Assembly (NCBI GenBank): GCA_024401335.1
Contig: JAKSLH010000010.1
Location: 27,000 to 90,999 of the forward strand
DNA length: 64,000 bases
Direction of reading: 5' to 3'
DNA from: Bacteroidales bacterium
Lineage (GTDB): Bacteria > Bacteroidota > Bacteroidia > Bacteroidales > Marinilabiliaceae
The notes beneath the pieces were generated by a model, which worked only from the letters and a program-made list of their open reading frames with translations, ran no database searches and was not told where the DNA came from. Below, in pieces: positions 1-8,864 of the stretch. The number at the start of each line of letters is the position of its first letter. The first letter of the stretch is position 1. The position numbers and the translations under genes were made by a program.

Positions 1-576
1 ATATACATCATTGCTGTCAGCGACGCGAGTATTCTCGACGTGGCTCAACAGATGCCTAACGTCAGCGGAGCGGTATATCACACTTCGGGGGCTTCCTCGA
101 TGGATCAACTGACTGGGTTCAAGCACTACGGTGTGTTCTACCCTTGCCAGACTTTCAGCAAAGGCGATATCATAGACTATGCTAAAATGCCTTTTTTCAT
201 AGAGGGTAACGACGAATATGCATCTCACCAAGCTGACTCGCTTGCACGTAGCATTTCATCTAATGTTCAATTCGCCACTGGCATCCAAAGAACACAACTG
301 CACATTGCCGCAGTAATAGCTAGCAACTTCACCAACCATATGCTTCATCTCGCAAAAAAACAGATGGAAAGCAATGGACTTGACTTCAATATGCTGCAGC
401 CGCTTGTCTCACAAACAATGGCTAAAGCTTTCTCCACAACTCCGTTTGATGCTCAAACAGGACCGGCAAGAAGACATGACACAAATACCATCGAGAAACA
501 TAAACTGTTGATCGAAGACATAAACACTAGAAACATATACAACATAATAACAGACAGCATCAAAAAAACATATTGA
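1..576 (+). CDS. DUF2520/Rossmann-like protein, 3' part (5' end outside window)
   Basis: The frame is open from base 1, and reading it upstream of the first in-frame GTG (40) gives YIIAVSDASILDVA, which looks like a Rossmann strand followed by Asp. The gene therefore starts before the window. The visible part has the pattern of the Rossmann-like plus DUF2520 family: an SGA segment (H-TSGASS) early on and a helical C-terminal domain containing N-F-T-NHM, as in dimerising dehydrogenase-like proteins. Its substrate is not known. The next gene starts one base after the stop, so the two are probably co-transcribed; this pairing with a KdsC-type phosphatase is familiar in Bacteroidetes. The family call is fairly firm, the function is open. 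Confidence 0.75.
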   Translation: MYIIAVSDASILDVAQQMPNVSGAVYHTSGASSMDQLTGFKHYGVFYPCQTFSKGDIIDYAKMPFFIEGNDEYASHQADSLARSISSNVQFATGIQRTQLHIAAVIASNFTNHMLHLAKKQMESNGLDFNMLQPLVSQTMAKAFSTTPFDAQTGPARRHDTNTIEKHKLLIEDINTRNIYNIITDSIKKTY

Positions 577-577
577 C

Positions 578-1093
578 ATGAAAAACTTTAAGGAACAACT
601 CACCAATATAAAGGCTTTTGCATTCGACGTTGATGGCGTATTATCGCGCACTGTTGAAACGATGTATCCCGACGGACAGCCTATGCGCACTGCCAATATC
701 AAAGACGGCTATGTGCTTCAACTTGCCATAAAGCTTGGATATAAGATTGCTATCATAACTGGCGGAAAGACTGATGCAATATACAACCGTTTCTCTGCTC
801 TTGGCATCTCCGACATCTTCATGGGCCAATCGTCAAAACTACAGACTTACAAAGATTGGCGCGACAAATACAATTTGACTGACGAAGAGGTCCTTTATAT
901 GGGCGATGACATTCCCGACATTCCTATCCTCCAAACTGTCGGCATCCCTACTTGTCCTAACGACGCTGTGATCGACGTCAAGACTATTGCTAAATATATC
1001 TCTCCTTTCAACGGAGGTGAGTGTTGTGTGCGCGATGTCATGGAACAGGTTTTGAGGGCCCAGAACAAATGGGGATTTGACCATACTTGGTAA
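578..1093 (+). CDS. kdsC: HAD phosphatase, KDO-8-phosphate phosphatase type (KdsC-like)
   Basis: This 171-aa protein has the layout of KdsC, the cytosolic phosphatase that releases KDO from KDO-8-phosphate in lipopolysaccharide core synthesis. HAD motif I is FDVDGV (nucleophile Asp17, acid Asp19), motif II is the ITGGK segment near 60-64, and motif IV is MGDDIPD near 108-114. There is no cap domain, as expected for tetrameric C0-type HAD enzymes, and the length matches the family. The start lies one base after the preceding stop. Other C0 HAD phosphatases cannot be excluded from motifs alone. Confidence 0.85.
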   Translation: MKNFKEQLTNIKAFAFDVDGVLSRTVETMYPDGQPMRTANIKDGYVLQLAIKLGYKIAIITGGKTDAIYNRFSALGISDIFMGQSSKLQTYKDWRDKYNLTDEEVLYMGDDIPDIPILQTVGIPTCPNDAVIDVKTIAKYISPFNGGECCVRDVMEQVLRAQNKWGFDHTW

Positions 1094-1108
1094 TAAAAAC
1101 ACTAAAAC

Positions 1109-2059
1109 ATGAAGAACTTTCTTGCATACCTACAACTTGCCCGTATTGGCAATGTGTTGTTCGTAGGACTATTTCAAGTTCTACTCAGATGGTGCGTCAT
1201 CTTGCCTTTACTTGACAACTGGCAGGTTACTCCTATAATGACTACATCTCAGTTCATTCTTCTTGTTATTGCTACTATGGCCTTGACTGCTTCGGGTAAT
1301 GTGATAAACGACTATTTCGATGTCATACCCGACTCTATAAACCGACCACACACACAAGTTGTCGACCGCATAATAGACAGGAAAACAACTCTGCTTATTC
1401 ATGTTCTCTTGACTCTTATTGGTGTCTTCTGCGGACTATTCCTCTCTTTCCTTTACAAAAAGGAGACTCACGCTCTCTTTTTCATATCAATGCCTATCAT
1501 TCTCTGGTTCTACTCTACACATTTCAAGAAACAGATGCTTATAGGTAACATGACTGTTGCACTCCTCACGGCTTCTGTGGCTTTCCTAACTACCTCATCG
1601 GAAATAAGTTTCATTGAAGCATCGGGCAACGTGTCTTTCCTTGGCACTACCGCTTGCGACTATCTGTGGAAGTTAACCGCACTTATCGCCTTTTTCGCCT
1701 TCATAACGACATTGACCCGCGAGATAATAAAGGACATGGAAGATATACAAGGCGACGCTCAATGCAACTGCCATACCCTGCCTATCGATATGGGAATACG
1801 AAACTCTAAGGTGATTGTCATATTACTGCAGATTTTTACTCTCTTCATTTTATGGATGAGCTATTACTATCTCAGTTTCTTAAACGACAACCAATACATC
1901 TGGCTGTACTTGATTATTGCCATAACAATCCCTACAATCATCAACTGCATTCTTACAATAAGAGCAAAGAATAACAACGATTACCATAAGATAAGTTCAT
2001 ACAGCAAAATCATTATGGGACTAGGCTCTCTAATCATGCTTTATGTTCACCTGTTTTAA
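1109..2059 (+). CDS. UbiA-family prenyltransferase, geranylgeranylglycerol-phosphate type
   Basis: This 316-aa polytopic membrane protein belongs to the UbiA superfamily, which moves prenyl groups onto acceptor molecules. The two Asp-rich motifs that bind magnesium-diphosphate are present: NDYFDVIPD at 67-75 and DMEDIQGD at 209-216. About eight hydrophobic segments separate them. In Bacteroidetes this subgroup is usually named geranylgeranylglycerol-phosphate geranylgeranyltransferase; the bacterial substrate is uncertain. It begins 15 bases after the phosphatase gene and probably shares its transcript. A menaquinone-type MenA is less likely because the neighbours are not quinone genes. Confidence 0.8.
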   Translation: MKNFLAYLQLARIGNVLFVGLFQVLLRWCVILPLLDNWQVTPIMTTSQFILLVIATMALTASGNVINDYFDVIPDSINRPHTQVVDRIIDRKTTLLIHVLLTLIGVFCGLFLSFLYKKETHALFFISMPIILWFYSTHFKKQMLIGNMTVALLTASVAFLTTSSEISFIEASGNVSFLGTTACDYLWKLTALIAFFAFITTLTREIIKDMEDIQGDAQCNCHTLPIDMGIRNSKVIVILLQIFTLFILWMSYYYLSFLNDNQYIWLYLIIAITIPTIINCILTIRAKNNNDYHKISSYSKIIMGLGSLIMLYVHLF

Positions 2060-2086
2060 ACTGCACAATTAATATACAACATCATT

Positions 2087-2827
2087 ATGATTCAAAGTAT
2101 TCTAAAACACGCATCAGTAAGGAAATACAAAACTACTCCTATCCCTGAATCTGTTCTTAACGAAATAATCGAAGCTGGTGTTCGTGCATCAAACACTGGC
2201 AACATGCAGTTATATAGCATTATTGTCACAAAATCTGCTGAGATAAAGGAACAGCTTGCTCCTGCTCATTTCAATCAGCCAATGATAAAAAATGCACCTG
2301 TAGTTTTGACTCTTTGCGCAGATGTCAACCGTTTCACTAAATGGTGTAACCAAAGGAATGCTGACGCTGGGTTCTTCAATTCCGAATCTCTCATCAGCGC
2401 TATCATCGACACTTGTCTTGTAGCTCAGAATATATGCATAGCTGCCGAGTCTCATGGACTTGGAATCTGTTACCTCGGCACTACGACATACAACCCACAG
2501 CAAATAATAGATGCCCTTCAGCTTCCTAAAGGCGTATTCCCTGTAACTACTGTTACAATGGGTTATCCAGATGAGTCACCTGCGCTGTCAGAACGTCTGC
2601 CTCTAAATGCTGTCGTTCATGCAGAGAAATACAACGACTACACCTCAGACGCTATCGACAAAGCATACAACGAAATAGAAAACAACCCTGCCAACCAGAA
2701 GTTCATCACAGAAAACAACAAACAGAACCTGGCCCAGGTCTTCGCCGAAATACGTTATTCAAAGAGCAACAACGAATTCTTTAGCGAACAATTAATGGAG
2801 GCAATCAAATCACAAGGATTACTCTAA
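2087..2827 (+). CDS. nitroreductase-family NAD(P)H:FMN oxidoreductase
   Basis: The 246-aa protein follows the nitroreductase fold: an N-terminal SVRKYK segment (10-15), where Arg and Lys contact FMN phosphate, then an AxxNxGNMQ segment around 35-42, and a central AAESHGLGICYLG helix-strand typical of the NfsA/FRP group. Such enzymes are cytosolic flavoproteins that reduce nitro compounds, quinones or flavins; the natural substrate cannot be read from sequence. The last ~60 residues form a polar extension of the NfsA type. It starts 27 bases after the prenyltransferase and is followed by a hairpin terminator. Confidence 0.85.
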   Translation: MIQSILKHASVRKYKTTPIPESVLNEIIEAGVRASNTGNMQLYSIIVTKSAEIKEQLAPAHFNQPMIKNAPVVLTLCADVNRFTKWCNQRNADAGFFNSESLISAIIDTCLVAQNICIAAESHGLGICYLGTTTYNPQQIIDALQLPKGVFPVTTVTMGYPDESPALSERLPLNAVVHAEKYNDYTSDAIDKAYNEIENNPANQKFITENNKQNLAQVFAEIRYSKSNNEFFSEQLMEAIKSQGLL

Positions 2828-2856
2828 ATCTTTTCCTTGTCACACAGAGAATAACA

Positions 2857-2887
2857 AAGGGATGGTCTTGCATCAAGGCCATCCCTT
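2857..2887. terminator. bidirectional hairpin terminator between convergent genes
   Basis: AAGGGATGG(T)CTT and AAG(G)CCATCCCTT form a 13-bp stem with one T-G wobble and a 5-base loop. It sits between the nitroreductase (+) and the BY-kinase (-) and can serve both directions, although the flanking T tracts are short. Confidence 0.8.
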
Positions 2888-2908
2888 ATTCTATATCACA
2901 TAATCATC

Positions 2909-5314
2909 TTACTTATTTGTCGAATACGACGAATATCCATAGCCATATCCATAATATGACCCATATCTCGAATATTCTCTACGCGAATGTGACGCGCCGT
3001 TGAACAATAGACAGAGGGACTTGACCTCCTCTTCTTTCAACGACTCTATCGTCTCACGCAAATGACCATACTCTGTAACACCTGATCTGACGACAAACAA
3101 GAAGGCATCTGCCTCTTGCTCCAATAGTCGTCCATCTGCTACACATCCTATAGGTGCAGTATCTATTATTACAATGTCATAAGCCTCCTTCATCATATTA
3201 ATCAGCTCCTTGTTCTTTTCCGAAGCTATCAATTCCGATGGATTAGGTGGAATAGCCCCTGAAGGCATAACATCAAAGCCATCTTCCTTGGTATGGACAA
3301 TGATATCATCTACCGAGCAATTACCAACAAGATAATCTGTTATTCCGTTGTTTACATCTACTCCTAGAGCCTTCTCTGCTCGAGGACGACGCAGGTCATA
3401 GTTCATCAGCAGACATCTCTTTCCCGACAATGCGAAATTAGCCGCTATGTTAATTGCACAGAATGTCTTGCCCTCTCCTGCATTGCTACTAGAGATGACA
3501 AATGTCTTCTTCTCTTTATCTGTCGCCACAAAACGTAGCTTTGCCCTGAGCGTTCTGAAACTTTCGCTTATCGGTGCCTGAGGCATATCTACACATGGCA
3601 TATCCCCACAGTTATCTGTCTGTGGCAATACTCCCATAACAGATATTCCTGGAACGGTCTTCTTCAACTCCTTGAGCGAACGAACTTTCTTATTAAGGAA
3701 CTCTATCAAGAAGAATACCGCCGCTGGCAACATCAATCCGATAGCCATTGCTGTCGTTGTGTTCTTGTGCGTATTAGGACCTATCTGGCCCTGTCCACAT
3801 GGGTCTTGCAATATGTCATTATCTGCGGTATTCGAAGCCTTCGCTATAAGGGTCTCACTCTCTTTCTGCAAAAGGAATGTATATACTGCATCTTGAATAT
3901 TGTACTCTCTCTCTATGTTCTGCAGCTCTGTCTCCATATCTGGGAGCTTATCCGACTGAGCCGACATTCTGACTAGATGTTTCTTGAGCTCTGCTATCTG
4001 CTGATCGTATGCCTCTATCGTTTGACCAATAAGTACATTGATATTGTTCTCCAGATACTCTTTCTCCTCTATTGTGGCTTTCTTATAAGGATTGACATCA
4101 TACTCCGACTTCATCGAATTGAGCGTCTTCTGAATTGCAATGAGTTCCATCAACTGCTTCGATATCAAGCCATTCTCATTCAAGGAGGCCATAGGAAAAT
4201 ACTCCTCTATATCTGCCCCACCCTTGTCTAGCTTCTCTTTGATAACCGCCAGGTTGCTTCTCTTTAGCATCAACTCCTGTATCTGATTATCATAGTCCAT
4301 ATAGCGCTCGTCTATCTTGTCTGCATACGACTTACGACCTATATATCCGTTTCTAACCTTAAACGATTTGAGTCTGTTTGATACCGAGGTCAAGGAGTCT
4401 GATGTTTGTCTGAGCTGCTCCTTGATAAAGCTCAATGTCCTTGTGGCTGCCTCGTTCTTCTGCTCAAGACTGTATTTTACAGAGGCATCATTCAATCCCC
4501 ACAAAAACGACACCATCTTCTGCATATTGGTCCCGACAACACTGATATGAGCTACCGTACCTCCCTCGCTGTCTATGCTGAATCCTAATGCACCACTCCA
4601 CATGCCTACTATGCTCTGCGTGGTATTGAAATAGAATCTCACACACCCACTCAACCTGCCTTTATTGAATACTCCGTATGGCACCAATGTGAATGAATAC
4701 ATGTCGTTCTCATATTTCTGACCTAGCTTGACGATCATTGTCGTGTCAACTCCAGAAGCATAATACGATGTATATCCCGATGTCGTATAGTCATATCCAG
4801 AAATACCGCCACCATATACATGCATCTTGACTGCATCATCTGAATAATACTCGACATCAAAAATAGCACCTATAGGCTGCGAATGTAACGTGTCATACTG
4901 CACAAAGAATGGCACCTCTCTGCCATACATCTCAATATCACAGAAACGGCCTACATTGTAGTACGACACTTCAAAATGTCTGTTCTTCACCGCCTGACCA
5001 ATCATCTTGGACGATGAATAGATATGTCTTTGATTTTCGAGATTCTTCTGTTCACTTGACAGGCCAAAACCCTCTGTCAGTTCATACGAGGCGCCTCCTC
5101 TTGAATCCTTAAGCAATACGGTCATGCCTGCACGATAGACAGGAACCAATGTCTTGTTATAGAAATGTGCGGCAACGACAGCTATACCAAATGACAATAC
5201 GAAAACCCACCAGTAACGAAGCATGTTCTTTAACATGCGTTCGTAATCCATATTGTCTAACAAGCCTGTCGAGTCGGCACTGCTTGTCGTTGTCTTACCT
5301 TTTGCTGACTTCAT
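2909..5314 (-). CDS. polysaccharide co-polymerase/BY-kinase (Wzc/GumC type)
   Basis: This 801-aa protein combines a chain-length-determinant (Wzz) region with a bacterial tyrosine kinase. Order: N-terminal transmembrane segment near 35-55, a long extracytoplasmic domain with coiled coil (about 280-480), a second transmembrane segment near 520-540, then a cytosolic ATPase with Walker A SSSNAGEGKT (608-617), Walker A' around LLMNYDLRRPR and Walker B VIIDTAP. The C-terminus has eight tyrosines between 781 and 797, the usual autophosphorylation cluster. Proteins of this kind control export and length of capsule or exopolysaccharide. The gene begins five bases after an amidohydrolase-like gene, but no Wza exporter or glycosyltransferase lies nearby, so it appears to be an orphan. 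Confidence 0.9.
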   Translation of the reverse strand: MKSAKGKTTTSSADSTGLLDNMDYERMLKNMLRYWWVFVLSFGIAVVAAHFYNKTLVPVYRAGMTVLLKDSRGGASYELTEGFGLSSEQKNLENQRHIYSSSKMIGQAVKNRHFEVSYYNVGRFCDIEMYGREVPFFVQYDTLHSQPIGAIFDVEYYSDDAVKMHVYGGGISGYDYTTSGYTSYYASGVDTTMIVKLGQKYENDMYSFTLVPYGVFNKGRLSGCVRFYFNTTQSIVGMWSGALGFSIDSEGGTVAHISVVGTNMQKMVSFLWGLNDASVKYSLEQKNEAATRTLSFIKEQLRQTSDSLTSVSNRLKSFKVRNGYIGRKSYADKIDERYMDYDNQIQELMLKRSNLAVIKEKLDKGGADIEEYFPMASLNENGLISKQLMELIAIQKTLNSMKSEYDVNPYKKATIEEKEYLENNINVLIGQTIEAYDQQIAELKKHLVRMSAQSDKLPDMETELQNIEREYNIQDAVYTFLLQKESETLIAKASNTADNDILQDPCGQGQIGPNTHKNTTTAMAIGLMLPAAVFFLIEFLNKKVRSLKELKKTVPGISVMGVLPQTDNCGDMPCVDMPQAPISESFRTLRAKLRFVATDKEKKTFVISSSNAGEGKTFCAINIAANFALSGKRCLLMNYDLRRPRAEKALGVDVNNGITDYLVGNCSVDDIIVHTKEDGFDVMPSGAIPPNPSELIASEKNKELINMMKEAYDIVIIDTAPIGCVADGRLLEQEADAFLFVVRSGVTEYGHLRETIESLKEEEVKSLCLLFNGASHSRREYSRYGSYYGYGYGYSSYSTNK

Positions 5315-5319
5315 ATCAT

Positions 5320-6504
5320 CTAAATATATCGTCTGAAAACCTGCTTTCCTTGAATATTGTTCAACCTTAATTCTCCCTTGTCATACACTATCCTGCCAGA
5401 CATCAATACATAATCGACGCTATTGTGTAACTCCAATACAACTTTCTCTCCACCACTCTCCAACGATATCATATCATGCTTATTGTCATTCACCAAGCAT
5501 ATGTCGGCATCCGACCCGACCGCTATCTGACCTTTCTCTGGCCATAAACCGAGCAGTCTGCATTTACGCTCAGTCATATACTCTACCATCTCCTCTACTG
5601 TGAGCTTATCTTTCTCACACAATGAACCAAGAACCGCAACTCTATGCTTACGCGAGAATTTCTCTCTTACCCCCGATCCATCATACGATGTCTCACCTTC
5701 TCCTGGCAAATCATCTATGTCGCCCGATATCCATGTATTCTGCCTTAATAGTTCGACAAATACATTATGCTCTATCTCTGTCAGGCCATAGTTGTTTCTT
5801 ATTATTGGAGAATATAGCAGATGAACATATACGTCATTGTTTCCTCTTGCCTTAGAGATGACATCAAACTCTTCTGAATACCTGACATTCACAAACATCA
5901 CTCGACACCCTGTTCCATCTATTCTTTTGCAAAAATGATTGAGTGCCCTGATATGTTCCTCAATATGGCAATGCATATTAATCTCCACCATCAACAACAT
6001 GTTGTTTTTGGCAGCTGTAGCCAGATACAGATCCAATCTGTCATTAAATGCATCCTTAGGTTCATCCATGAGATAATGGAGCGTTGGCATACCATTGATC
6101 TCTGATGTGTTCTTTATCTTGTTCAGATCTCCGTGATGAAAGGCATTGATGTTATAATGTAGGCTGAAATTCAAAGTATGTGGATCCTGAAAAGACAACT
6201 GCGCGAGCCTCTCTACCGCATTCGAAGGCGACACATCACCTATCCACGTCGTAAATCCCGCACTTAGATCCTCATAAACCTTGGCAGCAAGCTTCTCGTT
6301 ATATACAGTGTTAATAAACGAACTGCAGATGTCTACAAAACCAGGTACGGCCATGCGACCTTCGGCATCAATCTCCTCACAATCTATGGTTGGACGAGAG
6401 ATATTCTTACCGATTTCGACAATCTTATTGTTGGCAATAAGGATATCCATATTCTTTTCCATAACGCCAACAATCCTGCATCTCTTTATTAAAACGTATC
6501 TCAT
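5320..6504 (-). CDS. dihydroorotase-like amidohydrolase with degenerate metal site
   Basis: The 394-aa protein has the dihydroorotase/amidohydrolase outline: a small N-terminal beta domain, the entry segment AVPGFVDICSS (52-62), a TIM-barrel, and the closing segment GQIAVGSDADICLVN. The metal-binding His-x-His that normally follows PGxxD is replaced by Cys60 and Ser62, and the later TDHAP-like segment reads SGDIDDLP. It is therefore unlikely to be a working zinc hydrolase; a regulatory or structural role like that of other pseudo-dihydroorotases is an inference. It lies immediately upstream of the BY-kinase with a five-base gap, which implies co-transcription. Confidence 0.7.
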   Translation of the reverse strand: MRYVLIKRCRIVGVMEKNMDILIANNKIVEIGKNISRPTIDCEEIDAEGRMAVPGFVDICSSFINTVYNEKLAAKVYEDLSAGFTTWIGDVSPSNAVERLAQLSFQDPHTLNFSLHYNINAFHHGDLNKIKNTSEINGMPTLHYLMDEPKDAFNDRLDLYLATAAKNNMLLMVEINMHCHIEEHIRALNHFCKRIDGTGCRVMFVNVRYSEEFDVISKARGNNDVYVHLLYSPIIRNNYGLTEIEHNVFVELLRQNTWISGDIDDLPGEGETSYDGSGVREKFSRKHRVAVLGSLCEKDKLTVEEMVEYMTERKCRLLGLWPEKGQIAVGSDADICLVNDNKHDMISLESGGEKVVLELHNSVDYVLMSGRIVYDKGELRLNNIQGKQVFRRYI

Positions 6505-6575
6505 AAAAGATTACTTGCTGAAGATAGTTGCCTCTAAGTTACATCATTTTATATTCAAATCACTAAAACAATGGG

Positions 6576-8525
6576 CTATTTCTTGCCGTCTTCCAGGAAT
6601 TTTATGAATTTATCTACGTTCTCGTCATATCCGTATGGCTTTGCCCTCAGATTGCCATCTGCATCAACAGGTGCATAATAAGGCTGAGAATTCACACCAA
6701 ACTTTGTTCTTTGCAGATAACTCCATCTGTCTCCCACTGTGCGCAAAATCGTCTTGTCATCTATCACTATCTTCTCTGGCAGCGGTGTCTTGTCGTCAAC
6801 ATATAGACTTATGAGGATATAATCTTCCTTAAGTATCTTGGCTACTCTCTGGTCGCTCCATACGCTCTGCTCCATCTTACGGCAATTGACACAGCCATGA
6901 CCAGTAAAGTCAAGCAACACTGGCTTACCCTGTGTCTTAGCAGCCGCCAAACCTGCATCATAGTCAGTAAACTGCGCGTGCGGTGTATTGTCAACTACGA
7001 CAAAATCCTGTGTTGTAATAGGTGGACAGAAAGCTGACACTGCCTTCAGTGGAGCGCCCCACAAGCCTGGAATCAAATATAGACAGAACGCAAACGAACA
7101 TATAGCGCCTACTATTCTCACTGTTCCGACTTCCTCGTCTGTATCGACATGTGCCATCTTTATCTTGCCAAGCAAGAACATACCAAGCACTAAGGCCAAC
7201 GACGCCCATATACAGATAAATACCTCTCTGTCAAGCAAATGCCATCCATACGCAAGGTCGGCTACCGAGAAGAATTTCAATGCAAAGGCTAGCTCTATGA
7301 AGCCCAACACTACCTTAACTGTCGCCATCCATGAGCCCGACTTAGGCAATTTCTGCATCCACGATGGGAACATGGCGAATATGGTAAATGGCAACGCCAA
7401 TGCCAAAGAGAATCCTAGCATACCTATCGCCGGACCGACGATGCTTCCCTGTGTCGATACTTCAACAAGCAAGAAGCCTATTATAGGACCTGTACATGAG
7501 AATGACACAAGCGCCAGAGTGAATGCCATAAGAAATATCGAAACGAAGCCTGTTGTCTGCTCTGCCTTCTGATCTACCGCAGTGCTCCACGACGATGGCA
7601 ACGTTATCTCAAACGCACCAATAAACGACAATCCGAAGACCACAAGCATCGCAGTGAATATCAGGTTAAACACGGCATTTGTCGACATCGCATTCAACGC
7701 ACTCGGTCCTGCAATGATTGTTATAAGCAATCCAAGAATAAGATATATCAACACTATCGATATGCCATAAATCACCGAGTCTCTAATGCCTTTTGCCTTA
7801 TCTTTTGTTCTCTTCAAGAAGAATGACACTGTCATCGGTATTATAGGCCATACACATGGGGTCAAGAGTGCGCCAAAGCCACCGAGGAAGCTGAGCCAGA
7901 ACACCATCCACAACGATGAATCATCTGCGTCTTCAACAGCCGTTGAGATTTCCTCGGCAACAACTGCCTCTTCGCTGCCAGCCTGCGGTGTATTATCAGT
8001 AGCAACAACGGCAGACACCGCATTCTCTTTATCACTTTCTGGCTCTGCCACGGGTGTGGACACTGTCCCGTCATATTTGAAATTGACAGCTGTAGGAGGA
8101 AGGCAACTCATGTCATTGCATGCTCCATATTCAAGATATCCGTCAATATGATAATCACCCGTCAACTTCATCTTCTGACTGAAGACAACCGACTCCTCAT
8201 AAAAACGCAAGTCACTCATGAAAGCGTTGTCATATGTCGATTTCGGCTCTCGATCTGCTGCCAGCTCACCAACAAGCTCAACACCAGTCTTGTTCTCAAT
8301 ATTAAGCGTTGTAGGTATAGGACCTTCGCCCGGATCAGTAGCATACACATGCCACTTGCCATCAATATTCATCGCAAACGACAAAACCGCCGAGCCATCG
8401 CCCGACACTTCAATGTTTGTCTTCACATGCACAGGATCGACACCTCTAGGCATCTGCGCAACAGCCGCAACACAGCTCAGCACACATGCCACAGCCATCA
8501 GCGACCTATAGAGTATAGTCTTCAT
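6576..8525 (-). CDS. dsbD: thiol:disulfide interchange protein DsbD
   Basis: The 649-aa membrane protein carries electrons from cytosolic thioredoxin to periplasmic thiol proteins. All three DsbD modules are visible: a signal peptide and N-terminal immunoglobulin-like domain with a cysteine pair (Cys136, Cys141), a core of about eight transmembrane helices (about 205-480) with LTPCVWPI and FSCTGPI cysteine motifs, and a C-terminal thioredoxin domain with CVNC at 545-548. An Ala/Glu/Ser-rich linker around 155-200 joins the first two. It stands alone between two non-coding stretches. Its periplasmic partners could include the TlpA-like protein at 33.2 kb, but that is only inferred. Confidence 0.93.
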   Translation of the reverse strand: MKTILYRSLMAVACVLSCVAAVAQMPRGVDPVHVKTNIEVSGDGSAVLSFAMNIDGKWHVYATDPGEGPIPTTLNIENKTGVELVGELAADREPKSTYDNAFMSDLRFYEESVVFSQKMKLTGDYHIDGYLEYGACNDMSCLPPTAVNFKYDGTVSTPVAEPESDKENAVSAVVATDNTPQAGSEEAVVAEEISTAVEDADDSSLWMVFWLSFLGGFGALLTPCVWPIIPMTVSFFLKRTKDKAKGIRDSVIYGISIVLIYLILGLLITIIAGPSALNAMSTNAVFNLIFTAMLVVFGLSFIGAFEITLPSSWSTAVDQKAEQTTGFVSIFLMAFTLALVSFSCTGPIIGFLLVEVSTQGSIVGPAIGMLGFSLALALPFTIFAMFPSWMQKLPKSGSWMATVKVVLGFIELAFALKFFSVADLAYGWHLLDREVFICIWASLALVLGMFLLGKIKMAHVDTDEEVGTVRIVGAICSFAFCLYLIPGLWGAPLKAVSAFCPPITTQDFVVVDNTPHAQFTDYDAGLAAAKTQGKPVLLDFTGHGCVNCRKMEQSVWSDQRVAKILKEDYILISLYVDDKTPLPEKIVIDDKTILRTVGDRWSYLQRTKFGVNSQPYYAPVDADGNLRAKPYGYDENVDKFIKFLEDGKK

Positions 8526-8796
8526 TTAAAGAGTATAAGTGTTTATTCACGCAAAACTACTCAGTTTTTTTGACATTCCCAAAGTCACAACAACCACATC
8601 AAAACCAACCAATACAATTCCATCCCTAAGCCCCCAAAAAATCCGCCATTACTCACACCTACCACCCCTCACCGTAGAGACAGAGCGTGCTCCATCTCAA
8701 ATGCAGTTCAGCTAATTGCACATAACAATCAACATTGAATAATAGACATTTGGAGGCATGATGGACATGGGTTGTTTTTTCTTTTGCAGAGAAACA
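8526..8796. other. intergenic stretch upstream of dsbD
   Basis: No open frame with coding character is seen here. The stretch holds a short near-palindrome (8677-8698, listed separately). Promoter elements for dsbD are presumably near 8540-8570, but no convincing -7 box could be assigned. Confidence 0.5.
8677..8698. repeat. near-palindrome, 10-bp arms
   Basis: GAGACAGAGC and GCTCCATCTC are inverted copies with two mismatches, separated by GT. There is no T tract, so it does not look like a terminator. It may be a protein-binding site or a relic of a dispersed palindromic element. Confidence 0.4.
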
Positions 8797-8830
8797 CAAG
8801 CGCCGCACCCTCGTTGGGGTGCGGCGCTTG
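8797..8830 (-). terminator. strong hairpin terminator of the etf/acyl-CoA dehydrogenase operon
   Basis: A perfect 14-bp GC-rich stem (CAAGCGCCGCACCC with GGGTGCGGCGCTTG) and a 6-base loop stand 34 bases past the acyl-CoA dehydrogenase stop. On the minus strand it is followed by TGTTTCTCT, a moderate T-rich tail. Confidence 0.8.
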
Positions 8831-8864
8831 ATATTTATAATCGTATTAGGATTACTCTTTCCGA

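Noticed and set aside
6988-8151. Plus-strand open frames opposite dsbD
   Set aside because: Composition mirrors the hydrophobic membrane gene on the other strand; no motif or start context supports them.
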